From Bacteroidales bacterium (GTDB lineage Bacteria; Bacteroidota; Bacteroidia; Bacteroidales; F082), in assembly GCA_017549605.1 (NCBI GenBank), contig JAFYUH010000124.1, positions 1-41,425 of the forward strand: a stretch of 41,425 nucleotides of DNA, given 5' to 3'. The notes below the pieces were generated by a model. That model saw only the letters and a list, made by a program, of their open reading frames with translations. It made no database searches and was not told where the DNA came from. Made by a program: the position numbers and the translations under genes. Every line of letters begins with the position of its first letter. Within the stretch, counting starts at the first letter, position 1. Shown here piece by piece: positions 24,178 through 32,009 of this stretch.

Positions 24178-25356
24178 ATGAAGATATTTGTATTGCTGCC
24201 GAGAATCCCATGGCCACTCGAGAAAGGCGATAAGCTGAGAGCTTTCAATCAAATCAAACAGCTCGCCAAGAACAACGAGGTGGTTCTCTGTGCTTTAAAT
24301 ACAGATAGAAAAGCCAATAAAAAAGAAGCCTTCAAGGCATTGCAGCCTTATTGTCTGTCAGTGACATTCATAGATATAAACAAGATATCTATACTTATAA
24401 ACTTAGCCAAGGCTTTCTTCAAAGGCTTGCCTATTCAATGCGGATATTTCTACAACAAAAATGCTCATAAGAAAATCAAGAGACTCATTGAGAAACATAA
24501 GCCAGACATGTTGTTTGGTCAGTTGCTCAGAGTGGCAGAATATATCCGTTACGAACAAACGCCTAAGACATTAGACTATCAAGACGTCTTCTCTATTGGA
24601 ATGAAACGCAGAAGCGAGATTGCTCCATTCCACCTCAAGCCTATCTTCAATATGGAATATAAACGCTTGAGACGTTACGAGCATGACATCTTCAATGACT
24701 TCGACGTCAAGACTATCATCAGCAAGCAAGACCGCGACCTCATCTACCATGACAGAAGGGACGAGATACTGATTGTACCTAATGGCGTAGACCATGAATA
24801 TTATTCTCCACAGGAGCAAGAGAAAAGATACGACATTGTCTTCACAGGCAATATGGCTTATGCTCCTAATGTCAACGCAGTGGAATATCTGGCAAATCAC
24901 ATTCTGCCATTGGTATGGCAAAAACTCCCTGATGCCAAGATGTATATAGCCGGTGCCACGCCAGACCCACGAGTCAAGAAAGTGGCTTCAGACAGAATAG
25001 TCATCAGTGGCTGGCTCGACGACATAAGAGACGCCTATGCTCAAAGCAGGATTTTTATAGCTCCTATGAGAATAGGAACAGGACTTCAGAACAAACTACT
25101 CGAAGCCATGTCGATGAGACTGCCTTGCATAACGACATCATTGGCGAACAAGCCATTGGGAGCTGAAGAAAACAAAGAAATTCTTGTCGGAAACAACGAA
25201 CAGGAATTAGCAGAACATATAATCTCATTGCTGACAGACAAGGAAAAAGCCGAGACACTCGCACAAAACGGCTACGACTTCGTCCACCGCGTCTACGACT
25301 GGGAAATGGCGACGAAGATTATAGAAGACGAGATGAAATTGAAAGCTGAAAATTGA
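24178..25356 (+). CDS. Glycosyltransferase, GT4-like (second)
   Basis: This is a 392-aa GT-B glycosyltransferase. The N-terminus KIFVLLPRIPWPLEKGDKLRAFNQIKQLAKNNEV and the segment DYQDVFSIGMKRRSEIAPFHLKPIFNMEYKRLRRYEHDIFNDFDVKTIIS resemble the sugar-transferase family found with exosortase/exopolysaccharide loci. The donor-binding half has VFTGNMAYAPNVNAVEYLANHI, ISGWLDDIRDAYAQSRIFIAPMRIGTGLQNKLLEAMSMRLPCITT and PLGAEENKEILVGN. It starts 3 bp after the first glycosyltransferase, so they probably act in sequence on one glycan. The last residues (LKAEN) fall in a GAAAATTGAAAATTG repeat. Confidence 0.9.
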   Translation: MKIFVLLPRIPWPLEKGDKLRAFNQIKQLAKNNEVVLCALNTDRKANKKEAFKALQPYCLSVTFIDINKISILINLAKAFFKGLPIQCGYFYNKNAHKKIKRLIEKHKPDMLFGQLLRVAEYIRYEQTPKTLDYQDVFSIGMKRRSEIAPFHLKPIFNMEYKRLRRYEHDIFNDFDVKTIISKQDRDLIYHDRRDEILIVPNGVDHEYYSPQEQEKRYDIVFTGNMAYAPNVNAVEYLANHILPLVWQKLPDAKMYIAGATPDPRVKKVASDRIVISGWLDDIRDAYAQSRIFIAPMRIGTGLQNKLLEAMSMRLPCITTSLANKPLGAEENKEILVGNNEQELAEHIISLLTDKEKAETLAQNGYDFVHRVYDWEMATKIIEDEMKLKAEN

Positions 25357-25440
25357 AAATTGCTCAAAGATAAAATAATTAAATAAAACAAATAATAATC
25401 TGTCAACTGTTGACCGTTGTCTGTTGACTGTTGACCTTAA
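25340..25440. repeat. Low-complexity word-repeat tract before ettA
   Basis: GCTGAAAATTGAAAATTGC at the glycosyltransferase 3' end is followed by TGTCAACTGTTGACCGTTGT and CTGTTGACTGTTGACC (25401-25438). The latter words are the reverse complement of the CAACAGTCAACGGACAACAG string inside malQ and recur at 27639-27668. Confidence 0.75.
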
Positions 25441-25450
25441 AAAAAGAATT

Positions 25451-27124
25451 ATGGCTGACGACAAAAAGATTATTTTCTCGATGGTTGGCGTAAGCAAGAT
25501 CATCCCACCTACGAGACAGATTTTGAAAGATATTTATTTATCATTTTATTATGGTGCCAAGATCGGCATCATCGGTTTGAACGGTTCTGGTAAATCAACC
25601 TTATTGAAAATCATTGCTGGCAAGGACAAATCATATAATGGCGAGGTTGTTTTCTCTCCAGGTTATTCCGTCGGCATGTTAGACCAGGAACCAGAATTGG
25701 ACAACAACAAGACCGTCAAGGAAGTCGTTCAAGAAGGCATTCAGGAAGTCGTTGATATCTTGAAGAAATATGAAGAAGTCAATGCACGTTTCATGGAAGA
25801 GCTCACTGACGACGAGATGAACGCCTTGGTTGAAGAACAAGGACGTCTCACCGACTTGATCGAGCAACACGACGCTTGGGACTTAGACAGCAAGTTGGAA
25901 AGAGCTATGGACGCCCTCAACTGTCCTGACGGCGACGCTCTTGTCAAGAACCTCTCTGGTGGTGAACGCCGCCGTGTTGCATTGGTACGTCTCCTCCTCC
26001 AAGAACCAGACATCTTGTTATTGGACGAGCCTACCAACCACCTCGACGCAGAGGCAATCAACTGGTTAGAACAACACTTGCAACAATATAAAGGTACCGT
26101 CATCGCTGTTACCCACGACCGTTACTTCTTAGACCACGTAGCTGGCTGGATCCTCGAACTCGACCGCGGCGAAGGTATTCCTTGGAAAGGCAACTACTCA
26201 TCATGGCTCGACCAGAAGACCGCTCGTATGGCGATGGAAGAGAAATCAGAAAGCAAACGTCGCAAGACTTTGGAACGTGAGCTCGAATGGGTCAGAATGG
26301 CACCTAAGGCACGTCAGGCAAAAGGCAAGGCTCGTCTCGCTTCTTACGAGAAACTCCTTAACGAAGACGTAAAAGAAAAAGAAGAAAAACTCGAAATCTA
26401 TATTCCTAACGGCGACCGCCTCGGCAATAAAGTCATCGAAGCTAAAAACATCACCAAAGCCTACGGCGATAAATTGTTATTCGAAAACTTAAGCTTCAGT
26501 CTCCCACCAGCAGGTATCGTCGGCGTCATCGGACCTAACGGTGCTGGCAAGACAACATTGTTCCGTCTCATCATGGGATTAGAAAAACCAGATTCAGGCG
26601 AATTTGAAGTAGGTGAAACAGTGAAGACAGGTTACGTCGACCAACAACACGCCGACATCGACCCTGAAAAGACAGTATGGGAAGTCATCTCTGGCGGCAA
26701 CGAGTTGATACAACTTGGCAAACGTACCATGAACTCAAGAGCATACGTCTCAAGATTCAACTTCGGCGGCAACGACCAACAAAAGAAAGCTGGCGTCTTG
26801 TCAGGCGGTGAACGTAACAGAATGCACTTAGCGTTGACATTGAAACAAGAAGCCAACGTACTTCTTCTCGACGAACCTACCAACGACATCGACGTTAATA
26901 CATTACGTGCTTTGGAAGAAGGTCTCGAAAACTTCGCCGGATGCGCCGTCGTCATCTCACACGACCGCTGGTTCCTCGACAGAATCGCTACACACATCCT
27001 CGCTTTCGAAGGCGACTCACAAGTATATTTCTTCGAAGGAAGTTATTCAGAATATGAAGAAAACAAGATCAAACGTCTTGGCAACGCAGCACCTAAGAAG
27101 TTCAAGTATAAGAAGTTGATGTAA
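25451..27124 (+). CDS. ettA: Energy-dependent translational throttle protein EttA (ABC-F)
   Basis: This ribosome-binding ABC-F ATPase acts at the E site and gates the first translation step according to ATP/ADP level. There are two ABC domains: the first has GLNGSGKST and [16 protein letters not shown] with LLLDEPTNHLD; the second has GPNGAGKTT and LSGGERNRMHLALTL with LLLDEPTNDID. The EttA-specific features are the arm (YSSWLDQKTARMAMEEKSESKRRKTLERELEW) and the linker (PKARQAKGKARLASYEKLL). With the ATG at 25451 (MADDKKIIFSMVGVSK) it is 557 aa, against 555 in E. coli. An earlier in-frame start at 25424 would read through the repeat tract and is unlikely. Confidence 0.96.
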   Translation: MADDKKIIFSMVGVSKIIPPTRQILKDIYLSFYYGAKIGIIGLNGSGKSTLLKIIAGKDKSYNGEVVFSPGYSVGMLDQEPELDNNKTVKEVVQEGIQEVVDILKKYEEVNARFMEELTDDEMNALVEEQGRLTDLIEQHDAWDLDSKLERAMDALNCPDGDALVKNLSGGERRRVALVRLLLQEPDILLLDEPTNHLDAEAINWLEQHLQQYKGTVIAVTHDRYFLDHVAGWILELDRGEGIPWKGNYSSWLDQKTARMAMEEKSESKRRKTLERELEWVRMAPKARQAKGKARLASYEKLLNEDVKEKEEKLEIYIPNGDRLGNKVIEAKNITKAYGDKLLFENLSFSLPPAGIVGVIGPNGAGKTTLFRLIMGLEKPDSGEFEVGETVKTGYVDQQHADIDPEKTVWEVISGGNELIQLGKRTMNSRAYVSRFNFGGNDQQKKAGVLSGGERNRMHLALTLKQEANVLLLDEPTNDIDVNTLRALEEGLENFAGCAVVISHDRWFLDRIATHILAFEGDSQVYFFEGSYSEYEENKIKRLGNAAPKKFKYKKLM

Positions 27125-27147
27125 TCAAACTGTAAACTATATCAGTT

Positions 27148-27615
27148 ATGAAAGTAAAAATTTCAAGATTAAAAACATTCTTCTTCATTTTTTTAATTGT
27201 ATTGTTTTCATCATGCGATCCTGGTTTTCATGATGTTTATATTATGAAAAATGAATTACTGAAAGAAGTTAAAGTCATTTTTTCACTAAATGGCGTGAAA
27301 GATACTACATATATTGGTCCAGATGTGGATCGTATAGTAATGGTGAAAGATGGCATGGGACACTCAGAGTTTTCTTTCAATGACGAATTTATCTATGATA
27401 TGCCTGTTATCATCTTTGATGAAGATGTGATGTATAAAGTTGATACAACAACAGACTGGGATTTAATCAAGACTTTTGAAAAAACAATGTTCAAGAAATC
27501 TTGTTGGGAAATTCTATCAACTGTAGATAAAAAGGGATATGAAGAATATGAAGTCCTGTATAGAATCACAGAAGAAGACTATCATAACGCTCTTATCTTA
27601 AGCGAAAATAAATAA
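27148..27615 (+). CDS. Hypothetical small lipoprotein
   Basis: This 155-aa protein has a clear lipoprotein signal: a basic start (MKVKISRLK), the hydrophobic stretch TFFFIFLIVLFSS and a lipobox Cys at about residue 24 (FSSCDPG). The mature part is mostly predicted beta strand with no family I recognise (KNELLKEVKVIFSLNGVKDTTYIGPD, SEFSFNDEFIYDMPVIIFDEDVMYKV, then YEVLYRITEEDYHNALIL). It may be a small beta-sandwich. The codons are visibly more A/T-rich than those of ettA and thiL on either side, suggesting a recent arrival or fast evolution. It lies 23 bp after ettA, so it could share its transcript. No function is proposed. Confidence 0.75.
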   Translation: MKVKISRLKTFFFIFLIVLFSSCDPGFHDVYIMKNELLKEVKVIFSLNGVKDTTYIGPDVDRIVMVKDGMGHSEFSFNDEFIYDMPVIIFDEDVMYKVDTTTDWDLIKTFEKTMFKKSCWEILSTVDKKGYEEYEVLYRITEEDYHNALILSENK

Positions 27616-27638
27616 TAAATAACAATTTGGGCAAAGTC

Positions 27639-27668
27639 AGTTGTCCGTTGACTGTTGTCCGTTGACTT
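27639..27668. repeat. Low-complexity tandem repeat before thiL
   Basis: GTTGTCCGTTGACT is present twice in tandem. The same word is found at 25401-25438 and, in reverse complement, inside malQ. It ends 9 bp before the thiL start codon. Confidence 0.78.
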
Positions 27669-27676
27669 AAAAAAAC

Positions 27677-28714
27677 ATGGAAAACGAAAAAATCGAATTG
27701 ACAGAATTGTCAGAACTTGGTGAATTCGGTCTCATCGACAGATTGACCAAGGATGTTAAGACATATAACAAATCAACTGTTAAAGGCATTGGCGACGACG
27801 CTGCTGTCATCGACCATAAAAGCGAGCAGACATTGGTTTCTACCGACGTCTTGATTGAAGGCGTTCACTTCGACATGACATACATGCCTTTGAAGCACTT
27901 AGGCTACAAAGCAGCTGTCGTGAACTTCTCTGACATCTACGCCATGAACGGCACTCCTACTCAGATAGTAGTCGGCATGGGAATCTCAAGCAAGTTCTCA
28001 GTAGAAGCAGTGGAAGAGATATTCGCCGGCATACGCCTCGCCTGCGACACTTATAAAGTCGACTTGGTTGGCGGCGACACAACTGCAAGTAAGTCAGGTC
28101 TCTTCATCTCTATAACAGTGATAGGCAAGGCAAAGAAAGACGAGATCGTCTATCGCAACGGCGCTAAAGCCAACGACTTGTTATGCGTAAGCGGAACACT
28201 CGGCGCTGCATACACAGGATTATTGATTCTTGAGAGAGAGAAAGCAGCTTTCATGGCAGACCCTAACGTACAGCCAGAACTCTACGGCTACGATTACATA
28301 CTCGAACGCCAGTTAAAACCAGAGGCTCGTAAAGACATCGTCGCCAGACTCAAAGAGTTAGAGATAAAACCAACAGCGATGATCGACATCTCCGACGGAC
28401 TCGCATCAGAGATATTACATCTTTGCAAAGACTCTAATGTCGGCTGTCGCGTCTTCGAAGACCGCATCCCTATGCACCAGAAAGCCATCGACGTCGCTAA
28501 GGAATTCGACATCGTGCCTTGCGTAGCAGCACTCAACGGCGGCGAAGACTACGAACTCCTCTTCACCGTAAAACAAGAAGATTACGATAAGGTAAAAGAT
28601 ATGGAAGACGTGAGAATCATCGGCTTCATGACACCAGACACAAACGTCGCTGAACTCATCACCACCGACGAACACGTAATCCCAATCGAAGCACAAGGAT
28701 TTAAACATTTTTAA
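27677..28714 (+). CDS. thiL: Thiamine-monophosphate kinase
   Basis: The enzyme phosphorylates thiamine monophosphate to the active cofactor thiamine pyrophosphate. The PurM/ThiL fold is shown by GEFGLIDRLT near the N-terminus, the nucleotide/Mg-binding GIGDDAAVI (about 38-46), STDVLIEGVHFD, NFSDIYAMNGTP, LVGGDTTAS (about 130-138), MIDISDGLASEILHLC and LNGGEDYELLFTV. The 345-aa length is normal. No other thiamine gene is adjacent and no TPP riboswitch is visible upstream. A hairpin of inverted type A repeats follows directly. Confidence 0.95.
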   Translation: MENEKIELTELSELGEFGLIDRLTKDVKTYNKSTVKGIGDDAAVIDHKSEQTLVSTDVLIEGVHFDMTYMPLKHLGYKAAVVNFSDIYAMNGTPTQIVVGMGISSKFSVEAVEEIFAGIRLACDTYKVDLVGGDTTASKSGLFISITVIGKAKKDEIVYRNGAKANDLLCVSGTLGAAYTGLLILEREKAAFMADPNVQPELYGYDYILERQLKPEARKDIVARLKELEIKPTAMIDISDGLASEILHLCKDSNVGCRVFEDRIPMHQKAIDVAKEFDIVPCVAALNGGEDYELLFTVKQEDYDKVKDMEDVRIIGFMTPDTNVAELITTDEHVIPIEAQGFKHF

Positions 28715-28720
28715 AAATAT

Positions 28721-28789
28721 GTAGAGACGTCACTCCCGTGGCGTCTCTTAAAAACAATATTCAAGACGCCACAGGAGTGACGTCTCTAC
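28721..28789. repeat. Inverted pair of type A repeats between thiL and uvrC
   Basis: The left copy (28721-28748) begins GTAGAGACGTCAC; the right copy (28764-28789) is its reverse complement across 26 bp with a single mismatch. A 15-bp AT-rich loop separates them. The right copy is identical to the repeat inside pssA. This is a very stable hairpin and possibly a terminator of thiL. Confidence 0.92.
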
Positions 28790-28799
28790 CAAATAAATC

Positions 28800-30602
28800 A
28801 TGAACGACAAAATAACATCAATCCTCAAAACCATCCCCACAGATCCTGGAGTGTATCGTTATTATGACGAGAAAGGAGAGATTATTTATGTCGGCAAAGC
28901 CAAAAACCTAAAACGCAGAGTATCCAGTTATTTCAACAAACAGCAAAGCGGAAAAGTCAAGGTACTCGTCAGCCGTATCGCTGACATCAAATTTATCGTG
29001 GTCGACAACGAGATGGAAGCTCTTCTTCTCGAAAACAACATGATAAAGCAATACAAACCTCGCTACAACATCATGTTGAAAGACGACAAGACATATCCAT
29101 GGATATGCGTCAAGAACGAACGTTTCCCTCGCGTCTTTCTCACGAGAAAAAAAGTCAACGACGGTTCCATATATTTCGGGCCTTACCCTTCGGTGACAGT
29201 AGCGAAGACATTCCTCGAGATGTTAAGGAAACTCTACCCTATCCGAAACTGCAAACTCGTTTTAAAAGAAGAAAACATCTACAACGGACATTATCGTCCT
29301 TGTCTTGAATATCATATCGGAAACTGCAAAGCACCTTGCGACGGAAGCATAAGCGAAGAAGAATACCGCGAGATGATTCACAACGTGAAGAAAGTCATAA
29401 AAGGCAATATTCAGGAAGTCCTGAAAGATATGAAGGCACAGATGATGGACCACGCTTCGAGACTGGAATTCGAGCAGGCGCAAGTCATAAAAGACAAATA
29501 CGACATACTCGAAAACTATCACGCGAAATCAGTGGTCTGCAGCAACACCATCTTCGACATAGAGGTATTTTCTTACGAAGACGCTGGAAATTCTTTCTAT
29601 GTCAATTATATGAAGATCGTGGAAGGTGCGATAATACAGTCACATTCTTTTGAGATCAAGAGAAAACTTGACGAAAGCGCAGAAGAACTTCTGTCGATGG
29701 CAGTCGTAGAGGTTCGTCAGATGATGGAAAGTCACAACATTAAGGAAATCATAGTTCCGATAGACTTAGACATCAAACTTGACGGCGTCAGATTCACAGT
29801 CCCGCAGAGAGGAGAGAAACTCGACATCTTGGAATTGTCACAGCGTAATGCAAAGCAATACCGCATCGACACCGAAAAATTACGCACTCTCGTTGACCCA
29901 GAACGACATACTAAGAGAATCTTGAATCAGATGAAAGACGACTTGAGATTGCCTGAATTGCCAGAAGTGATAGAATGCTTCGACAACTCCAACTTCCAAG
30001 GCGACTATGCCGTGGCCGCGATGGTACAGTTTGTCAATGCCAGACCTAACAAGAGCGGTTACAGACATTTCAATATAAAAACCGTCGAAGGTCCTAACGA
30101 CTTCGCCTCTATGGAGGAGATTGTTTACAGGAGATATAAACGTCTTTTAGATGAAGGACAACGTCTTCCTGATTTGATTGTCGTCGACGGCGGAAAGGGA
30201 CAGCTGTCATCAGCAGTGAAGATATTGCAACAACTAGGATTATACGGCAAGATAAGCATCATCGGCATCGCGGAGAAACTGGAAGAGATTTATTTCCCAG
30301 GCGACAGCATACCTTTATATATAGACAAACGTTCCGAGTCATTGAAGGTGATACAGCACATCCGCGACGAGGCTCACAGATTCGGCATCACGCATCACAG
30401 AAAGAAGTTCGAGAAAGGATTCCTCCATTCAGAATTGAACGACATCAAAGGCATCGGCAAACAGACCGCCGAGAAATTGATGTTAGAACTTAAGTCTGTC
30501 AAGAACATCAAGGAAGCAGATTTAGAGACATTGGAAAAAGTCGTAGGCAAGGCCAAGGCGAAGATTGTTTACGAATATTTCGAGAAAATATCCACGATAT
30601 AA
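28800..30602 (+). CDS. uvrC: UvrABC system protein C (excinuclease)
   Basis: This is the dual-incision nuclease of nucleotide excision repair. The N-terminal GIY-YIG nuclease domain is PGVYRYYDEKGEIIYVGKAKNLKRRVSSYF (about 17-46). A Cys-containing region follows (YRPCLEYHIGNCKAPCDGSISEEEY). The UVR motif that contacts UvrB is about residues 205-240 (MKAQMMDHASRLEFEQAQVIKDKYDIL). The RNase H-like nuclease domain starts near IECFDNSNFQGDYAVAAMVQF and includes LIVVDGGKGQLSSA. A C-terminal helix-hairpin-helix pair follows (LNDIKGIGKQTAEKLML, LEKVVGKAKAKIVYEYF). The 600-aa length is typical. Confidence 0.97.
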   Translation: MNDKITSILKTIPTDPGVYRYYDEKGEIIYVGKAKNLKRRVSSYFNKQQSGKVKVLVSRIADIKFIVVDNEMEALLLENNMIKQYKPRYNIMLKDDKTYPWICVKNERFPRVFLTRKKVNDGSIYFGPYPSVTVAKTFLEMLRKLYPIRNCKLVLKEENIYNGHYRPCLEYHIGNCKAPCDGSISEEEYREMIHNVKKVIKGNIQEVLKDMKAQMMDHASRLEFEQAQVIKDKYDILENYHAKSVVCSNTIFDIEVFSYEDAGNSFYVNYMKIVEGAIIQSHSFEIKRKLDESAEELLSMAVVEVRQMMESHNIKEIIVPIDLDIKLDGVRFTVPQRGEKLDILELSQRNAKQYRIDTEKLRTLVDPERHTKRILNQMKDDLRLPELPEVIECFDNSNFQGDYAVAAMVQFVNARPNKSGYRHFNIKTVEGPNDFASMEEIVYRRYKRLLDEGQRLPDLIVVDGGKGQLSSAVKILQQLGLYGKISIIGIAEKLEEIYFPGDSIPLYIDKRSESLKVIQHIRDEAHRFGITHHRKKFEKGFLHSELNDIKGIGKQTAEKLMLELKSVKNIKEADLETLEKVVGKAKAKIVYEYFEKISTI

Positions 30603-30609
30603 TCATCAT

Positions 30610-30670
30610 CCACGAATTAGCACGAATAAAACACTAAATCTTTTCGTGTAAGTTTAGTGTGATTTCGTGG
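30610..30670. repeat. Palindromic CACGAATTAGCACGAAT-type element after uvrC
   Basis: The outer arms CCACGAA and TTCGTGG and the inner arms ACACTAAA and TTTAGTGT are both perfect. The region 30603-30925, without a protein gene, holds this element, the tRNA terminator, the tRNA gene and its promoter. Confidence 0.7.
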
Positions 30671-30695
30671 ACAATACGTAAAATTTAGTGGACAA

Positions 30696-30732
30696 AACAA
30701 AAAACCTCGACAGTCAATGACTACCGAGGTTT
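30696..30732 (-). terminator. Intrinsic terminator of the tRNA gene
   Basis: On the minus strand AAACCTCG...CGAGGTTT (8-bp stem) is followed by six T and a second T run. It lies 4 bp downstream of the tRNA 3' end. Confidence 0.85.
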
Positions 30733-30735
30733 CTG

Positions 30736-30809
30736 TGCTCCCACCTGGACTTGAACCAGGGACCAACTGATTATGAGTCAGCTACTCTAACCGACTGAGC
30801 TATAGGAGC
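30736..30809 (-). tRNA. tRNA with CAU anticodon (elongator Met or lysidine-type Ile2)
   Basis: A complete 74-nt cloverleaf folds: acceptor GCTCCTA/TGGGAGC plus discriminator A, D-arm GCTC/GAGT, anticodon arm GCTGA-CTCATAA-TCAGT with anticodon CAU, variable loop TGGTC and T-arm CCTGG-TTCAAGT-CCAGG. CCA is not encoded. CAU can be elongator Met or Ile2, whose wobble C is changed to lysidine by TilS. C4-G69 and C5-G68 in the acceptor and the sequence TTGGTC next to the anticodon stem resemble E. coli Ile2 rather than elongator Met. It is not an initiator tRNA, since the first base pair G1-C72 is intact and the anticodon stem lacks the three G-C pairs. Confidence 0.93.
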
Positions 30810-30845
30810 AGGATAGTTTTAATTATATCCTTTGTTTTGCGAGTG

Positions 30846-30853
30846 CAAAGTTA
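30846..30853 (-). promoter_or_regulatory. Promoter -7 box for the tRNA gene
   Basis: TAACTTTG on the minus strand lies 37 bp upstream of the tRNA 5' end and fits the Bacteroidota consensus. A TTTG at 30877-30880 is a possible, slightly distant -33 element. Confidence 0.6.
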
Positions 30854-30925
30854 CAAAATTATTGCTAATTTCATAACAAATTTTCAAAAAAAATTGAAAA
30901 ATTTTTCTTTATAAGTCAAACACTT

Positions 30926-31915
30926 TTAACCAATTGAATTATAATATTTTACAACCTCATCCAAGATAGCAAATACTTCTTCGACGGTTCTTACTTCCAT
31001 CAACCTCATCTTAAATTGTTTGAAATTGATAAAACCTTTGAAGTAAAGTCCCCAATGTTTACGCATTTCCATCACTGCATAAAACTCATCTTTCTTATAA
31101 CCTAAAGAATCTTTAAGATGAGCCTTCGCAACACGGACTCTCTCTTCTACCGTCGGAGCTGGCAATATATCGCCTGTATTCAAATAATGTTTTATCTCCT
31201 TAAAAATCCAAGGATTACCATATGTGGCACGTCCTATCATAAGTCCGTCAACGCCAAAGTTATCCAAGAAATATTTTGCAGAAGGGCCATCGACGACGTC
31301 GCCATTGCCGATGATAGGTATCGTCATACGAGGATTATTCTTCACCTCTCCTATCAAGGTCCAGTCTGCAGGTTCACCCCATTTGGTGGTACGCAAACGA
31401 CCATGTATCGTCAAAGCCTGAATTCCGACATCTTGCAAACGTTCCGCTATATCAACGATCTCCTTATGTTCGCTGTCATAACCAAGACGTGTCTTCACCG
31501 TAACTGGCTTTTTCACTGCTTTCACAACAGCTTCTGTTATAGCAACCATCTTAGGAATATCATTCAAGATACCAGATCCTGCTCCTTTAGAAGCTACTTT
31601 CTTAACAGGACATCCGAAGTTAATGTCAATGATATCAGGGTCATAACGTTCTGCATAACGAGCCGCCTCCACCATAGGATCAATGCTGTTGCCAAAAATC
31701 TGTACGCCGAAAGGTCTCTCTCCTTCAACAAAACCCAACTTCCTCACGCTCTTCACAGCATCGCGAATCAAACCGTCAGAAGAAATAAATTCAGAATAAA
31801 CTATATCTGCACCTTGTTCCTTACAAGCATGACGAAACGGCGGATCTGTGACACCTTCCATCGGTGCCAAAAGCAAAGGAACATGGTCAAATTCTATACC
31901 TGCAATATTAATCAT
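30926..31915 (-). CDS. dusB: tRNA-dihydrouridine synthase (DusB type)
   Basis: This FMN-dependent enzyme reduces uridines in the tRNA D-loop. The TIM-barrel begins with the flavin-binding LLLAPMEGVTDPPFR. The catalytic Cys is in DINFGCPVKKVASKGAGSGIL (about 100-120). PVTVKTRLGYDSEHKE, LTIHGRLRTTKWGEPADW, IPIIGNGDVVDG and GVDGLMIGRATYGNPWIF follow in the usual order, with a small C-terminal helical domain. I chose the ATG at 31915 (MINIAGIEF, 329 aa); a TTG nine bases upstream (31924) is possible but weaker. It is divergent from the CPBP protease gene. Confidence 0.94.
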   Translation of the reverse strand: MINIAGIEFDHVPLLLAPMEGVTDPPFRHACKEQGADIVYSEFISSDGLIRDAVKSVRKLGFVEGERPFGVQIFGNSIDPMVEAARYAERYDPDIIDINFGCPVKKVASKGAGSGILNDIPKMVAITEAVVKAVKKPVTVKTRLGYDSEHKEIVDIAERLQDVGIQALTIHGRLRTTKWGEPADWTLIGEVKNNPRMTIPIIGNGDVVDGPSAKYFLDNFGVDGLMIGRATYGNPWIFKEIKHYLNTGDILPAPTVEERVRVAKAHLKDSLGYKKDEFYAVMEMRKHWGLYFKGFINFKQFKMRLMEVRTVEEVFAILDEVVKYYNSIG

Positions 31916-31946
31916 AATCAACAAAAAACGTTAAAACATTATTATG

Positions 31947-31954
31947 CAAAAATA
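31947..31954 (-). promoter_or_regulatory. Promoter -7 box for dusB
   Basis: TATTTTTG on the minus strand lies 31 bp upstream of the dusB ATG. Confidence 0.55.
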
Positions 31955-31979
31955 CTCATTTCATCTAATCAAAAAATCT

Positions 31980-31987
31980 TAAATTTG
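31980..31987 (+). promoter_or_regulatory. Promoter -7 box for the CPBP protease gene
   Basis: TAAATTTG lies 22 bp upstream of the ATG at 32010, divergent from the dusB promoter. Confidence 0.6.
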
Positions 31988-32009
31988 CAAAAAATAAAAT
32001 AAATTCATC

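Noticed and set aside
25424-25450. Upstream start for ettA (adding nine residues)
   Set aside because: It would be coded by the CTGTTGAC repeat tract; the ATG at 25451 gives a standard EttA N-terminus and length.
27125-27680. A TPP riboswitch upstream of thiL
   Set aside because: No THI-box-like conserved CTGAGA or ACCTGA core is visible; the region is a lipoprotein gene plus a tandem repeat.
31118-32002. A 294-codon open frame on the + strand opposite dusB
   Set aside because: It lies entirely antisense to a well-recognised enzyme, its translation is rich in Cys, His and Arg with no domain, and it has no promoter of its own.
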